Notes: a model not told the origin generated them from the letters alone. Counted from the first letter of the stretch, positions 1-8,883 are shown. The stretch: DNA of 46,743 nucleotides from an uncultured Verrucomicrobiota bacterium (GCA_903953565.1 CAJBKE010000005.1:1-46743); one strand, 5' to 3'. Made by a program: numbers and translations.

Positions 1-2
1 AC

Positions 3-101
3 GACCTGTTCTATGTCAAACACTGGTGCATCGGTCTCGACGTCCGACTCGCCCTGCAAACCCTCGGAGTGCTCGTCAGCCCGCCAGCCAAGGCGTATTG
101 A
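3..101 (+). CDS. C-terminal end of exopolysaccharide sugar-phosphate transferase (partial)
   Basis: This is an open frame entering from the left edge and ending in TGA; only 32 residues are visible. The stretch DLFYVKHWCIGLDVRLALQT resembles the conserved C-terminal tail of bacterial sugar transferases of the polyprenyl glycosylphosphotransferase family (WcaJ/PglC-type). These enzymes transfer a sugar-1-phosphate to undecaprenyl phosphate at the inner membrane to start exopolysaccharide assembly; the family tail reads D(L/F)xYxxxWSxxLDxxIxxxT. The start and catalytic core lie outside the window, so the family call rests on this short tail alone. Confidence 0.6.
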   Translation, partial: DLFYVKHWCIGLDVRLALQTLGVLVSPPAKAY

Positions 102-296
102 GCTGCTTCAACTGAAGCTTTCCCCTGTTTTCTGTGGCGGCGGCGCGTGCCCCCTCTGTTAGGGCGCACCGGCTCAGCGGCACCACCACCTTTTCCCCGT
201 AACGCCGCTGACCTTGCCTCGGCAAACGACAACAGGCATTATCCCCGATGCCGCGCCACCTAGTCGCGGCCCCGCGCCCCTGCGTGCGCCCCGCCC
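102..296. other. Non-coding spacer
   Basis: GC-rich spacer between the sugar-transferase tail and the ABC ATPase gene. I see no convincing gene, hairpin terminator or promoter consensus in it. Confidence 0.4.
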
Positions 297-1421
297 ATGG
301 CCAGCGTTACACTCCAAAACGTCACCAAGATCTACCGCGGCCGCCGCGGCGAGGAGATTCCTGCCGTCCTCGACCTCTCGCTCGAAGTCCCCGACAAATC
401 TTTCGTCGTCCTCCTCGGGCCCTCCGGTTGCGGCAAGACCAGCACTCTACGCATGATCGCCGGCCTCGAGAGCCTCACCTCCGGTCGAATCCTTATCGGC
501 GACACCGACGTCAGCAAACTCCCACCCGGCGACCGCGATGTCACCATGGTTTTCCAGAACTACTCGCTCTACCCGCACCTCAGCGTTGCCGAAAACCTCG
601 CTTTCGGCCTTCGTGTCCGCCATCTCCCTGCGGATGACATTGCCCGCCGCGTCCACGAGGCGGCCGCCATTCTCGGAATCGAGGACATCCTCACCCGGAT
701 GCCACGGGACCTCTCCGGCGGACAGCAGCAACGCGTCGCCGTGGGACGGGCCATTGTCCGCCAACCCCGGGTCTTCCTCTTCGACGAACCCCTCTCCAAC
801 CTCGACGCCAAAATGCGCGCGCAACTCCGCGCAGAGCTGATCAAGCTCCACCAGCGTCTCCAAACCACCATTATCTACGTCACGCACGACCAAGCGGAAG
901 CCATGACCATGGGCACCAGTATCGCGCTCCTGCGCGATGGTACACTGCAGCAAACCGGACGCCCCCTCGACCTCTACCACTCTCCGCGCAACACCTATGT
1001 AGCCGGGTTCCTCGGCAGTCCATCGATGAATTTTATACGTGGCACCCTCCACCGCGCTCACGACAGCTCGCGCCTTGTTTTCCGCGAAAGCGGCGGAGGC
1101 TCCGTGGAAATCGAACTTGCCCCGCGCGACAACGTCGGCCGCCTCGCCGAAAAGGAAATCCTCCTCGGACTCCGCCCGGAGCACTTCCAACCGCTCCTCC
1201 CCGGCGAAACGCCGGACGCCGCCACTTTCCCCGCGCACCTTGACATCGTTGAACCCACCGGCGCCGAATCCATCTGCTATCTCCAGACCGGCGGCAACAC
1301 GCTCATCTGCCGCAGCCGTCACATCATCGACACACGCGAAGCCGGCCACCGCATGCTTTTCCGTGCCGACACGTCGAAGCTTCTTTTTTTCGACACCGCC
1401 ACCAACGAGCGTATCGATTGA
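297..1421 (+). CDS. Sugar-type ABC transporter ATP-binding protein (UgpC/MsmX/MalK family)
   Basis: A 374-residue ATPase with all ABC motifs: Walker A GPSGCGKTS at about residues 41-49, Q-loop glutamine at 87 in VFQNYSLYPH, signature LSGGQQQR at 139-146, Walker B VFLFDE at 159-164 and switch histidine 197. The last 130 residues form the TOBE/MalK-type regulatory region (LLGLRPEHF), typical of importers for maltose, glycerol-3-phosphate and oligosaccharides. No permease or binding protein is encoded nearby. It is therefore probably an orphan or shared ATPase like MsmX, serving permeases elsewhere; that role is inference. The next gene starts at its stop codon, implying co-transcription. Confidence 0.92.
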   Translation: MASVTLQNVTKIYRGRRGEEIPAVLDLSLEVPDKSFVVLLGPSGCGKTSTLRMIAGLESLTSGRILIGDTDVSKLPPGDRDVTMVFQNYSLYPHLSVAENLAFGLRVRHLPADDIARRVHEAAAILGIEDILTRMPRDLSGGQQQRVAVGRAIVRQPRVFLFDEPLSNLDAKMRAQLRAELIKLHQRLQTTIIYVTHDQAEAMTMGTSIALLRDGTLQQTGRPLDLYHSPRNTYVAGFLGSPSMNFIRGTLHRAHDSSRLVFRESGGGSVEIELAPRDNVGRLAEKEILLGLRPEHFQPLLPGETPDAATFPAHLDIVEPTGAESICYLQTGGNTLICRSRHIIDTREAGHRMLFRADTSKLLFFDTATNERID

Positions 1422-1423
1422 CC

Positions 1424-2566
1424 ATGCCCCTCCTCCGCACCCGCGAAGATGTCGAGCGCCAAGAAAGTGAAAACCTCGCGCCCTTCGCCCAAAAATCCTC
1501 GTCCTCCCGCGGACGTCTCCACGCGCAACCTTCGCACCGCTGGCGCAGCGAATACCAACGCGACGTTGCCCGCATCATCCATTCGGCCGCCTTTCGCCGT
1601 CTCGAATACAAAACCCAGGTCTTTCTCAACGGCACCGGCGACCATTACCGCACGCGACTCACCCACACCATGGAAGTCGCGTCCATCGGCCGCACCTTGG
1701 CCCGCGCCCTCGGACTCAATGAGGACTTGGCCGAAGCCGTTGCTCTCGCGCATGACCTTGGACACTCCCCCTTCGGTCACTCCGGCGAAGAGACTCTCGA
1801 CCGCTTGCTCAAAGACCACGGCGGTTTTGATCACAACGACCAAAGCCTCCGCGTCGTCACGTTGATCGAGAGCCCCTACGAGGACTTCGACGGTCTCAAC
1901 CTCACCTTCGAAGTCCTCGAGGGCGTGCAAAAGCACGCCACAGCGCGCACCGCGCCCGACCTCGGCGCCTACGCCTGCGCCAGTCTCGAGGGCCAGATCG
2001 CCGATCTCGCTGACGAAATCGCTTACTACTCGCACGATGTGCAGGACGGGATCGAAGCCGGCCTCATCCGTCCGGCGCAATTGAGAAATGTCCCGCTCTG
2101 CGCGGAAACTGCCGCAGCCAGCGGACTCGACCTGGCCGATGCCGGAAACAAGGAAGTGCGGCTCGCGCTGGCCCGCATTCTCTCCAATACGCTGATAGAA
2201 GACGTTCTGCTGGCCAGCGCCGGACGCATCTCCGCATCGGGCGTGCAAAGCGCGGACGAGGTGCGCCGCCACGCCGACCTCCTCGTCGGCTACAGCCCGC
2301 GCATGGCGAAGCGGACCGACGAACTCCGGTCCTTCCTCTACGCGAATCTTTACTTCCATCCGGAGGTGGAGGGCGCCAACCGCCGCGCCTGCGACATGAT
2401 GGCCGCAGTGTTCGACGCTTACATGAAGGACCCGAGCCAGATCGGACGCGAAGCGACTCGGCGCGTTCCGAACTGCGGACTGCACCGCGCCGCAGGGGAT
2501 TACATCGCGGGCATGACCGATCGTTACCTCCTGCGCGAGCACGCGCGCTTGTTTCACGCATCGTGA
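1424..2566 (+). CDS. dgt: dGTPase-like HD-domain phosphohydrolase
   Basis: A 380-residue protein of the deoxyguanosinetriphosphate triphosphohydrolase-like family, which splits dNTPs into nucleoside and tripolyphosphate. The N-terminal signature RDVARIIHSAAFRRLEYKTQ is followed by the metal-binding HD set: His81 in THTMEVA, His110-Asp111 and His114 in HDLGHSPFGH. The size and the FDHNDQSLR element fit the shorter 'dGTPase-like' subgroup. ATG at 1424 lies two bases past the stop of the ABC gene; an in-frame TTG at 1418 overlaps that stop and is the alternative. It ends in a four-base overlap with the following hydrolase. Confidence 0.9.
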   Translation: MPLLRTREDVERQESENLAPFAQKSSSSRGRLHAQPSHRWRSEYQRDVARIIHSAAFRRLEYKTQVFLNGTGDHYRTRLTHTMEVASIGRTLARALGLNEDLAEAVALAHDLGHSPFGHSGEETLDRLLKDHGGFDHNDQSLRVVTLIESPYEDFDGLNLTFEVLEGVQKHATARTAPDLGAYACASLEGQIADLADEIAYYSHDVQDGIEAGLIRPAQLRNVPLCAETAAASGLDLADAGNKEVRLALARILSNTLIEDVLLASAGRISASGVQSADEVRRHADLLVGYSPRMAKRTDELRSFLYANLYFHPEVEGANRRACDMMAAVFDAYMKDPSQIGREATRRVPNCGLHRAAGDYIAGMTDRYLLREHARLFHAS

Positions 2567-3423
2567 TTTCCACCACCGAGGAACCCCGGAAGACACCTCT
2601 CGCCGTCTTATCGCGCGTTGCCCTCATCGCCATTCTTGTCTGGCTCGGACTGCTCGTCTTCCTCGCGCTGAGCCAACGCTCGATGATCTACTATCCATCA
2701 CGCAACGACGCCGAATCGCTCGAACGGGAAGCCAGCGCCCAAGGCTTCGAGCCGTGGAAAAACCCGCAGGGTGGAACCATCGGCTACCGCAGTCTCCCTG
2801 CGCCCGATGACCCGCGTCCGCCACTCGCCATTCTCATCACCCACGGCAACGCCGGTTACGCCACGCACCGCGCCGACTACACCGCGATCCTCCGCGCCGC
2901 CGCGCCCGACCGCGCCCTCTCGGTCTATATCCTCGAATACCCAGGCTACGGCTCGCGTTCCGGGACTCCCTCACAAACCGCTTTCCTCGCCGCGGCCGAC
3001 GAAGCCGTGGCTCTGATCCCCGACAACAAACCCCTCATCCTCCTCGGTGAATCGATCGGCACTGGCGTGGCCTCCGCAACCGCCGCCGCGCATCCCGATC
3101 GCGTCGCCGGCCTCCTACTTCTCACTCCTTTCGACACCCTCGCCAATGTCGCCCAGCATCATTACCCGCTTCTCCCCGTTCGCTGGATCCTGCGCGACCA
3201 ATACCCGTCCGAGAATTGGCTCAAACAATTCCATGGCCCCCTCGCGATCGTTGTCGCCGCGAACGACACCATCGTCCCCGCCACGTTCGGCCAAAACCTC
3301 CACGACACCTACGCCGGCCCCAAAAAACTTATCATCGCCGACCAAGCCGACCACAACGACCTCCTCCACACGCTCCCCCCATCCGCCTGGCAAGAAGCGC
3401 TCCAATTCCTGCTCAATTTGTAG
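2563..3423 (+). CDS. Membrane-anchored alpha/beta hydrolase (YfhR/BEM46-like)
   Basis: This 286-residue serine hydrolase starts with GTG overlapping the dGTPase stop by four bases (translational coupling). One N-terminal membrane helix spans residues 17-38, followed by the alpha/beta-hydrolase fold. Visible features are the oxyanion region LITHGNAG, nucleophile elbow GESIG with Ser164, Asp235 in AANDTIVP and His264 in ADQADHNDL. Family members are membrane-anchored hydrolases of unknown substrate. The stop codon TAG is the first three bases of a hairpin repeat that recurs after ileS. Confidence 0.85.
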   Translation: MISTTEEPRKTPLAVLSRVALIAILVWLGLLVFLALSQRSMIYYPSRNDAESLEREASAQGFEPWKNPQGGTIGYRSLPAPDDPRPPLAILITHGNAGYATHRADYTAILRAAAPDRALSVYILEYPGYGSRSGTPSQTAFLAAADEAVALIPDNKPLILLGESIGTGVASATAAAHPDRVAGLLLLTPFDTLANVAQHHYPLLPVRWILRDQYPSENWLKQFHGPLAIVVAANDTIVPATFGQNLHDTYAGPKKLIIADQADHNDLLHTLPPSAWQEALQFLLNL

Positions 3424-3424
3424 C

Positions 3425-3441
3425 GGCGGTCTATGACCGTC
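3425..3441 (+). repeat. Hairpin repeat TGTAGCGGCG at gene 3' end, copy 1
   Basis: Directly after the stop codon is a 7-bp stem (GGCGGTC / GACCGTC, one G-U pair) with a TAT loop. The shared word TGTAGCGGCG contains the stop codon of the upstream gene and recurs at 11673 after ileS. It sits in a 29-bp gap between convergent genes, so it could end transcription from both sides, although no T-run follows. Confidence 0.6.
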
Positions 3442-3452
3442 GGACCCCCTCG

Positions 3453-4676
3453 CTACCTCCGCCGCTTGATCCCGAACGAATACCCGCTCCGGTGCCTCCC
3501 GCCGCCCGCCGCACGTGCCTTCACGTGCGTGGCGCTCGGATCGAGCAACGTGGTGTATTTGTAATCAAACCCGTCCAGCTTCAACCGCGGGATTTTCATC
3601 CCGATGAACCGTTCGATCGACTCGATCATGGCCAGATCCTCCGCCGTCACGAGCGTGAACGCATCGCCCACCGCCTGCGCCCGCCCCGTGCGGCCGATGC
3701 GGTGCACATAGTCTTCCGGATGGCCCGGAATGTCGTAATTGATCACATGCGAAACGCCCGCGATGTCCAGACCTCGCGCCGCGATATCCGTCGCCACCAG
3801 CACTTCGTAGCGACCGTTCTTAAATCCCTCCAGCGCCTCCTCGCGCTCGCGTTGCGTGCGGTTCGAATGCAACGCGACTACCGAGTGGTTTTCTTTCTTC
3901 AGCTGGCGCGCAATGCGGTCCGCCCCGTCTTTCGTCCGGCAGAACACCAAGACGCAATCGAAATTTGTTTTCTCCATTAATCCGGACAGCAATTCGTATT
4001 TCTGGTCCATCGCCACCGGATAAAAGGCGTGCGTCACCGTCTCCGCCGGTGACATGCGCATACCAATCTCGATCTTCTCCGGATCGTTGACGGCAAATTT
4101 CGCCAGCGATTCGATCTCCGCCGGCATGGTTGCCGAGAAAAACAAGGTCTGCCGCTTCTTCGGCAATTTCTGGATGATGCGCCGCACCTGAGGCAAAAAG
4201 CCCATGTCGAGCATCCGGTCGACCTCGTCGAGCACGAGAAACTCGAGGCCGTCGAGCGGCACCTCGTTCTGCTCCATGAAGTCGAGCAAGCGCCCCGGCG
4301 TGGCCACAATGATGTCCGTCCCGCGCTGCAATTCCTCCCGCTGCTTGCCGTAACCCACCCCGCCGTAAAGCAACGTGCAGGTCAAATCGCTGAACCGCCC
4401 GTAATCGCGGAACGCTGTCTCGACCTGCATGGCCAGCTCGCGGGTCGGTTCGAGCACGAGGCACCGCGGCCTTGTCTGGTGCGATCCAAGCTTGCTCAGA
4501 ATGGGCAACCCGAAGGCCGCCGTTTTCCCCGTGCCCGTCTGGGCCGACCCCATGAGATCCTTGCCCGACAAAATGACCGGAATAGCCCGCAACTGGATTG
4601 GCGTGGGATCGACAAAGCCCATCGACTGAACCCCGTGCACCACCGCATCCGACAGCCCCAACTCGTTAAAACCCAT
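3453..4676 (-). CDS. DEAD-box ATP-dependent RNA helicase (RhlE-like)
   Basis: A 407-residue superfamily-2 helicase, nearly all core. The order is: Q-motif GFVDPTPIQ at about 20-28, Walker A AQTGTGKT at 45-52, PTRELA at 78-82, TPGRLLD at 126-132, motif II DEVD at 150-153, SAT at 181-183, and motif VI HRIGRTGR at 325-332. Such proteins unwind structured RNA, typically in ribosome assembly or mRNA decay. Motif II is DEVD rather than the canonical DEAD, which keeps the catalytic D-E pair. The short basic tail (SGYSFGIKRRR) suits RNA contact. It is convergent with the upstream hydrolase gene. Confidence 0.93.
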   Translation of the reverse strand: MGFNELGLSDAVVHGVQSMGFVDPTPIQLRAIPVILSGKDLMGSAQTGTGKTAAFGLPILSKLGSHQTRPRCLVLEPTRELAMQVETAFRDYGRFSDLTCTLLYGGVGYGKQREELQRGTDIIVATPGRLLDFMEQNEVPLDGLEFLVLDEVDRMLDMGFLPQVRRIIQKLPKKRQTLFFSATMPAEIESLAKFAVNDPEKIEIGMRMSPAETVTHAFYPVAMDQKYELLSGLMEKTNFDCVLVFCRTKDGADRIARQLKKENHSVVALHSNRTQREREEALEGFKNGRYEVLVATDIAARGLDIAGVSHVINYDIPGHPEDYVHRIGRTGRAQAVGDAFTLVTAEDLAMIESIERFIGMKIPRLKLDGFDYKYTTLLDPSATHVKARAAGGGRHRSGYSFGIKRRR

Positions 4677-4813
4677 AATTCAAGATGCGCCAATATCCCC
4701 CATCCAACCCGTCACGCAAAGAACAAACTCCTTCACCCTTGTGGCGTCGCCGTCGCCGGCGGCGGTTGTTGCCACCACTCCCCGGCCGGGGACGATGACA
4801 CTACATCACCATC

Positions 4814-4848
4814 CAAGCCTCAAACTCATCCCTCCGCCTTCCGCTTTT
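4814..4848 (+). repeat. Short dispersed intergenic repeat, copy 1
   Basis: A 35-base pyrimidine-rich word beginning CAAGCCTCAAACTCA; it matches 8884-8918 at roughly 29 of 35 positions. It lies in the otherwise empty gap 4677-4936 upstream of the helicase start. Confidence 0.5.
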
Positions 4849-4936
4849 CCACCACCCTCACCCCCTCGACGGCATCTTCGTATCGACCGCCACGCCAATC
4901 AGAGCGTCCATTTCCACGCCCTCGAGTTCCTACCCG

Positions 4937-5584
4937 TCACTTCGTCTCGGACAAATACCGCACGAACCACGCGGAAGCCAACTCGGCAACCTGTGCCAAA
5001 GTTCCCGCTTCCTCGAAAAGGTGGGTCGCGCCGGGGATAATGAGCAGCTCCGTCGGACACACCATTCGCGCCCTTGCTCCTTCGTTGAGTTCAATAACCA
5101 CATCGTCGTCGCCCCCGACGATGAGAAGCGTCGGGCAAGTGACCTCAGGTAACGCGTCGCCAGCCAAATCCGGCCTTCCTCCGCGCGAGACAACGGCTGC
5201 GACATCACTCGATTCCGCTGCCGCGACCAGAGCGGCGGCCGCTCCCGTGCTCGATCCGAACAGACCGATCCTCGCATCGGCAAGTTCAGCCTGATGTTTG
5301 GCCCACTGCACCACCTGCGCGACGCGGCGCGCCAGCAGGCCAATGTCGAAACGCAGTTCGCGCGTGACATCATCGACCCGCTCTTCGTGCTGCGTCAGCA
5401 AGTCCATGAGCAATGTGCCGAGTCCCGCTGCGTTGATTTGCTCGGCGACGAAACGATTGCGCGGACTATGCCTGCTGCTGCCGCTTCCATGGGCAAAGAT
5501 CACCAAGCCCCGGGCCTTCGCCGGCAACGTCAGGTCACCATGCAACGAAGCCTCGGGCAACGGAATGACGACCGACTTTGTCAT
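4937..5584 (-). CDS. Dienelactone hydrolase family alpha/beta hydrolase
   Basis: A 215-residue cytoplasmic alpha/beta hydrolase. It has the oxyanion-hole motif FAHGSGSSRHSPRN at 30-43, nucleophile elbow GSSTG with Ser112, an acidic cluster GGDDDVV at 157-163 and His188 in PGATHLF. This subgroup is regularly found beside, or fused to, the phosphoribosyltransferase encoded just upstream (fused in mycobacteria). The two genes here overlap by four bases (ATGA). The true substrate of the family is not known. Confidence 0.85.
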   Translation of the reverse strand: MTKSVVIPLPEASLHGDLTLPAKARGLVIFAHGSGSSRHSPRNRFVAEQINAAGLGTLLMDLLTQHEERVDDVTRELRFDIGLLARRVAQVVQWAKHQAELADARIGLFGSSTGAAAALVAAAESSDVAAVVSRGGRPDLAGDALPEVTCPTLLIVGGDDDVVIELNEGARARMVCPTELLIIPGATHLFEEAGTLAQVAELASAWFVRYLSETK

Positions 5585-6288
5585 AACTGCCCCTCTCTAC
5601 TCCCAGCCAAAATCCTCTGCACATCCTCGTCCGTGGTCGGCCGGAAGTCTTCATACCACTCGCCCACGGCGCCAAAACACGCAGGCGTCTGCAGCACGAC
5701 AACTTCGTCCGCGTCTTCCACGAGCGAGGCCACCGAATCGGGAGCACCGACCGGGGAAGCCGCGATCACCTTGGCGGCGCCCGAGGCTTTGACCGCTTGC
5801 AGTCCCGCTCGCATCGTCGCGCCAGTGGCCACGCCGTCGTCGACGACGATCACCTTCTTATCCTGCAAAACCAGCGGTTCGTGACTTCCCCGGTAGGCCG
5901 ACACTCGTCTTTCCAACTCCTTCTCCTCGACGGCCGCAATGCGGTCAATATCCCGAGCGGCAATCATCAGACCGCGGATAAGACCCATGTTGAGCACACG
6001 CACCCCACCTTCACCGATCGCGCCGATGGCCAACTCCGGTTGACCCGGGGCCCCCAGTTTCCGAACCATAAGCACATCGAGTGGCGCGCGCAGGACACGC
6101 GCAACCTCCCAAGCCACTGGAACTCCGCCCCGAGGAAGCCCCAGCACAACCACATCGCCGCGCCCGTAATACTTCGCCAGTTCCGCCGCCAATAACCTTC
6201 CGGCCTCCCGGCGGTCCGTGAATCTTTGCCCAGCTAATGCGCCCACACCTTCAAACTCCGCGCGCCGAGGCACCACCGCCAGCAGCAA
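5581..6288 (-). CDS. Phosphoribosyltransferase family protein
   Basis: A 235-residue type I phosphoribosyltransferase. RFTDRREAGRLLA at 22-34 opens the domain; LPRGGVPVAWEVA, RKLGAPGQPELAIGAIGEGG and the PRPP loop VVDDGVATGAT at 148-158 are all intact. Members bind PRPP, but their acceptor is unknown. The called start is TTG at 6286-6288 with GAGGG close upstream; GTG codons at residues 5 and 6 are alternatives. It is translationally coupled to the downstream hydrolase. Confidence 0.88.
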   Translation of the reverse strand: MLLAVVPRRAEFEGVGALAGQRFTDRREAGRLLAAELAKYYGRGDVVVLGLPRGGVPVAWEVARVLRAPLDVLMVRKLGAPGQPELAIGAIGEGGVRVLNMGLIRGLMIAARDIDRIAAVEEKELERRVSAYRGSHEPLVLQDKKVIVVDDGVATGATMRAGLQAVKASGAAKVIAASPVGAPDSVASLVEDADEVVVLQTPACFGAVGEWYEDFRPTTDEDVQRILAGSREGQL

Positions 6289-6328
6289 ATCCCTCGATGA
6301 TGCGGGGTGATCACTCCACGCCGTCGCT

Positions 6329-6360
6329 CAAGCCCCCAACTTAAGCTTCACCCTTCTCTT
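6329..6360 (+). repeat. Possible degenerate intergenic repeat, copy 3
   Basis: CAAGCCCCCAACTTAAGC followed by a C/T-rich tail loosely resembles the repeats at 4814 and 8884. It is the whole gap between the phosphoribosyltransferase start and the YnbE-YdbL stop. The match is weak. Confidence 0.25.
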
Positions 6361-6363
6361 CGC

Positions 6364-6861
6364 CTACCTCTTCTGCACCCAGCGCCACGTGTTGTTGTCT
6401 TGTTGCACTTCGATCCACTCACCGCTGAAGGAACGATTACGCCACAACTCGCCCTGCTGCGCCTGCACATCGGCGAGCGAAATCTTTCGCTCCGCGGCAA
6501 GTTGACGCATGACGAGCAGGCGGTCGGTGTTTTCCTCCGCCGCGACTTTTTCGACGTAAGCACCATAAGCTCCCTCCGGACGGCTCAGCACGACCAGCAA
6601 TCCGTCGCGGCCCTCGCCGATCAAACGCGAATTTTTGAATGTCTGCACATCGCCCATGCGCGAGCGTCGGCGCGCGTCGGCCGCCGGAAGATCTGCGGAG
6701 GGCGAAGGCTTGGCCGCGGATGAACCGCCGCCCCGCTCGTAAATGTCCACGCGCATATTGATATCCACCACGATGGGGTCCGGGGTGGAAAGATTCACCG
6801 TCGGCGCCTGGCAGCCCGCGCCAAGCATCGTGGCTAGCATGAGGACGCTCGCGACCCTCAT
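6364..6861 (-). CDS. YnbE-YdbL fusion lipoprotein (DUF1318 C-terminus)
   Basis: ATG at 6861 overlaps the YdbH stop (ATGA) and gives a 165-residue lipoprotein with lipobox LGAGC, Cys17. Residues about 18-43 (PTVNLSTPDPIVVDINMRVD) match YnbE, the small outer-membrane lipoprotein with a P-I-x-I-N-x-x-V-x-I strand. Residues about 69-165 match YdbL/DUF1318 (MGDVQTFKNSRLIGEGRDG, then AEENTDRLLVMRQLAAERKISLADV). In E. coli these are separate genes in ydbH-ynbE-ydbL. YnbE pairs with YdbH to bridge inner and outer membranes for phospholipid transport, and YdbL modulates that pairing. A low-complexity A/P/S linker (46-63) joins the two halves here. Confidence 0.8.
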   Translation of the reverse strand: MRVASVLMLATMLGAGCQAPTVNLSTPDPIVVDINMRVDIYERGGGSSAAKPSPSADLPAADARRRSRMGDVQTFKNSRLIGEGRDGLLVVLSRPEGAYGAYVEKVAAEENTDRLLVMRQLAAERKISLADVQAQQGELWRNRSFSGEWIEVQQDNNTWRWVQKR

Positions 6862-8858
6862 CTCCTGCCTCCCTGCTGCCAACGCGCGGTTCTTTGTTCA
6901 TCCTCGCCATGGAAGACCATTTCCATGTTTCGCGCGCCGGCGGGTCCTTGCATGCGAACGTCGATAATGCCTTGTTTTCCCACGAACCAAAAATCCGATC
7001 TGGCCTCCGTGTAGTCGAAGTCGCGCAGAGTCTCAAGCGTAACGCGGCTGCTTTCGCTTTTTAGGGCGGCCCATTCCGCCGGAATGGCGGCGAGCATGTC
7101 GTTGAGTTTGTTGATGACCAAACGCCCCTTGCCGCGCGCCGTCACGTTGCCCTTCACCCGCTCAACCACCGTCGCCCGACCATTGGCCTCGACTTTGAAG
7201 TCGGCCAGACCGGTCATCACCACGTGCTGCGGGGCGCCGTCTTCGCTGAGCGGACCGAGATCCACCCCTTCACCGCCGACCCACCCGGTCCACGGCGAGT
7301 CCGGTTGCAGGAAAAAACTGAACCCGCCGTTGACGTAGCCACGGTAAGCGCGTCCGCCGAAAAGACCGTTGATCCCCTTGCTGTCGAAGGTGACCGAAAC
7401 CCAGAGGCCGTTCGCATGAAAATTGCGCCAGCGCGCGCGGTCGAAGCGGACGACATTGACGAGGTTGTTGCGGCGCAAGTCCGCTGGATAATTGAAACGG
7501 AGATCACCTCGCACATCGCCCAACGAGAGATTGTAGGCGGGAAACTCGTAATCCTCCTCGGGCACCTTAAGCACAAGCTCGACGTTCAGTCCGGTCAGTG
7601 ACGACAAGGAAAGATTGCGCGCCGTGGTGTAGAAAGCCAGCGGCAGGCCGAATTGCTGCCGTCCGCCCACCGCGATCACCACCCGCCCGAAGTTCAACTT
7701 AAACTCGCTCACATTCCATCCCTCACTCTCCTTGACCGGCTCCGGAAGCTTGGCGGGATCGTCCGCGCTCTGCATGTATTCGAAGAGCGGTTCACCAACA
7801 TAAACCGTCGGCCCGATGAGCTTAACCTCCTCCAAATCGCGCGTGGCCAGACCAGCCAGCGTGAAGATGACAAATGCCGACCGCACCGTGACGGCGCGCC
7901 GCAATGGGTCGGATGGCGAGAGCAATTCGATATCGCTGAATTCAACCTGATGTTTGATTTCGCCCAACTCGTCCGCCACCGACCCGAGAGGAATGTTCCG
8001 CAAAGCCGTGTTCACCTGCAGGCTCAAGGCGGGCAGTCCGCCCGGAAGGCCGTCGGGCTGCACCTGCAGCCTGACCAAGTCGAGCGATTCAACCACCAAG
8101 GCCGAGCCAGACCCCTCCACCGGCGGCGTGTTGCTGTGGGCCATCAGACGCTCCAAACCGACCCCTGCAATCATCCATCCCTCTTCCACCCGCAGACCAG
8201 CCACACGTCCCTGCTGCAGGCCTGCGAGGTTAAATTTCAGCTCGGCACGCCCCGCGCCGAGCACCGGTAACTGCGCCTCTCCATCGCGAACCGCGCTGTA
8301 AACACGGCTCAGTTCCAAGACATGATTCTGCTCCGGTGCCGACGGACCAACGCGCTCCATCGTGCCGTCCACATTGACCGAAATATCCATCCCCGAATCG
8401 CCGAAACCCTCCAGCCAAACGTGTCCGCGCCGAATCTCCACCTTGCCGAATTCCCACGGCAGGGACGTCCCTGCGCTCGATCTGCCCTTGGCAAAATGGG
8501 CGATCGCTTCGCGGTCCAAATTGACCAGCGGCCCGGTCATGAGGAGAGATCCGAATCGTCCGCGACGCCAATCGGCTCCGGGACCCGCCGCGATTTCTTT
8601 GGCCGCAAAGACGGGCGTCTTTCTCCCGCGCAAGTGCAATTCGATGTCGCGCAGCAGCAACTCGCCGTTGCGGAAGCTCACTTGTCCGACTTTCAGACGC
8701 AACGCGGGATCATACGTCCGCACCGACCAGCGCAAGGCAGCGGCCGGACCTTTCCATGCCACCCAACCCGCCCCCAGCATCCCAACCGCCAGCACGGCCA
8801 GAACCCAACGCAACCACATGCGCCGGCGCCGGCGCGCTTTGGGTTCCTCCTTTTCCAC
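6858..8858 (-). CDS. ydbH: YdbH-like intermembrane phospholipid-transport protein (AsmA-like superfamily)
   Basis: A 666-residue protein with a basic cytoplasmic N-terminus (KARRRRRMW), one membrane helix at about 15-34 and a long periplasmic beta-rich region. The short-strand pattern (LKVGQVSFRNGELLLRDIEL) is typical of AsmA/TamB-like bridge proteins. The call as YdbH rests chiefly on the coupled downstream YnbE-YdbL gene. E. coli YdbH is longer (about 880 residues), so this is a compact version. Its role would be to form a hydrophobic groove that carries phospholipid across the periplasm, docking to the YnbE part in the outer membrane. It is divergent from ileS. Confidence 0.75.
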   Translation of the reverse strand: MEKEEPKARRRRRMWLRWVLAVLAVGMLGAGWVAWKGPAAALRWSVRTYDPALRLKVGQVSFRNGELLLRDIELHLRGRKTPVFAAKEIAAGPGADWRRGRFGSLLMTGPLVNLDREAIAHFAKGRSSAGTSLPWEFGKVEIRRGHVWLEGFGDSGMDISVNVDGTMERVGPSAPEQNHVLELSRVYSAVRDGEAQLPVLGAGRAELKFNLAGLQQGRVAGLRVEEGWMIAGVGLERLMAHSNTPPVEGSGSALVVESLDLVRLQVQPDGLPGGLPALSLQVNTALRNIPLGSVADELGEIKHQVEFSDIELLSPSDPLRRAVTVRSAFVIFTLAGLATRDLEEVKLIGPTVYVGEPLFEYMQSADDPAKLPEPVKESEGWNVSEFKLNFGRVVIAVGGRQQFGLPLAFYTTARNLSLSSLTGLNVELVLKVPEEDYEFPAYNLSLGDVRGDLRFNYPADLRRNNLVNVVRFDRARWRNFHANGLWVSVTFDSKGINGLFGGRAYRGYVNGGFSFFLQPDSPWTGWVGGEGVDLGPLSEDGAPQHVVMTGLADFKVEANGRATVVERVKGNVTARGKGRLVINKLNDMLAAIPAEWAALKSESSRVTLETLRDFDYTEARSDFWFVGKQGIIDVRMQGPAGARNMEMVFHGEDEQRTARWQQGGRR

Positions 8859-8883
8859 GTCCCGAAAATGACACCCCTTCCCC

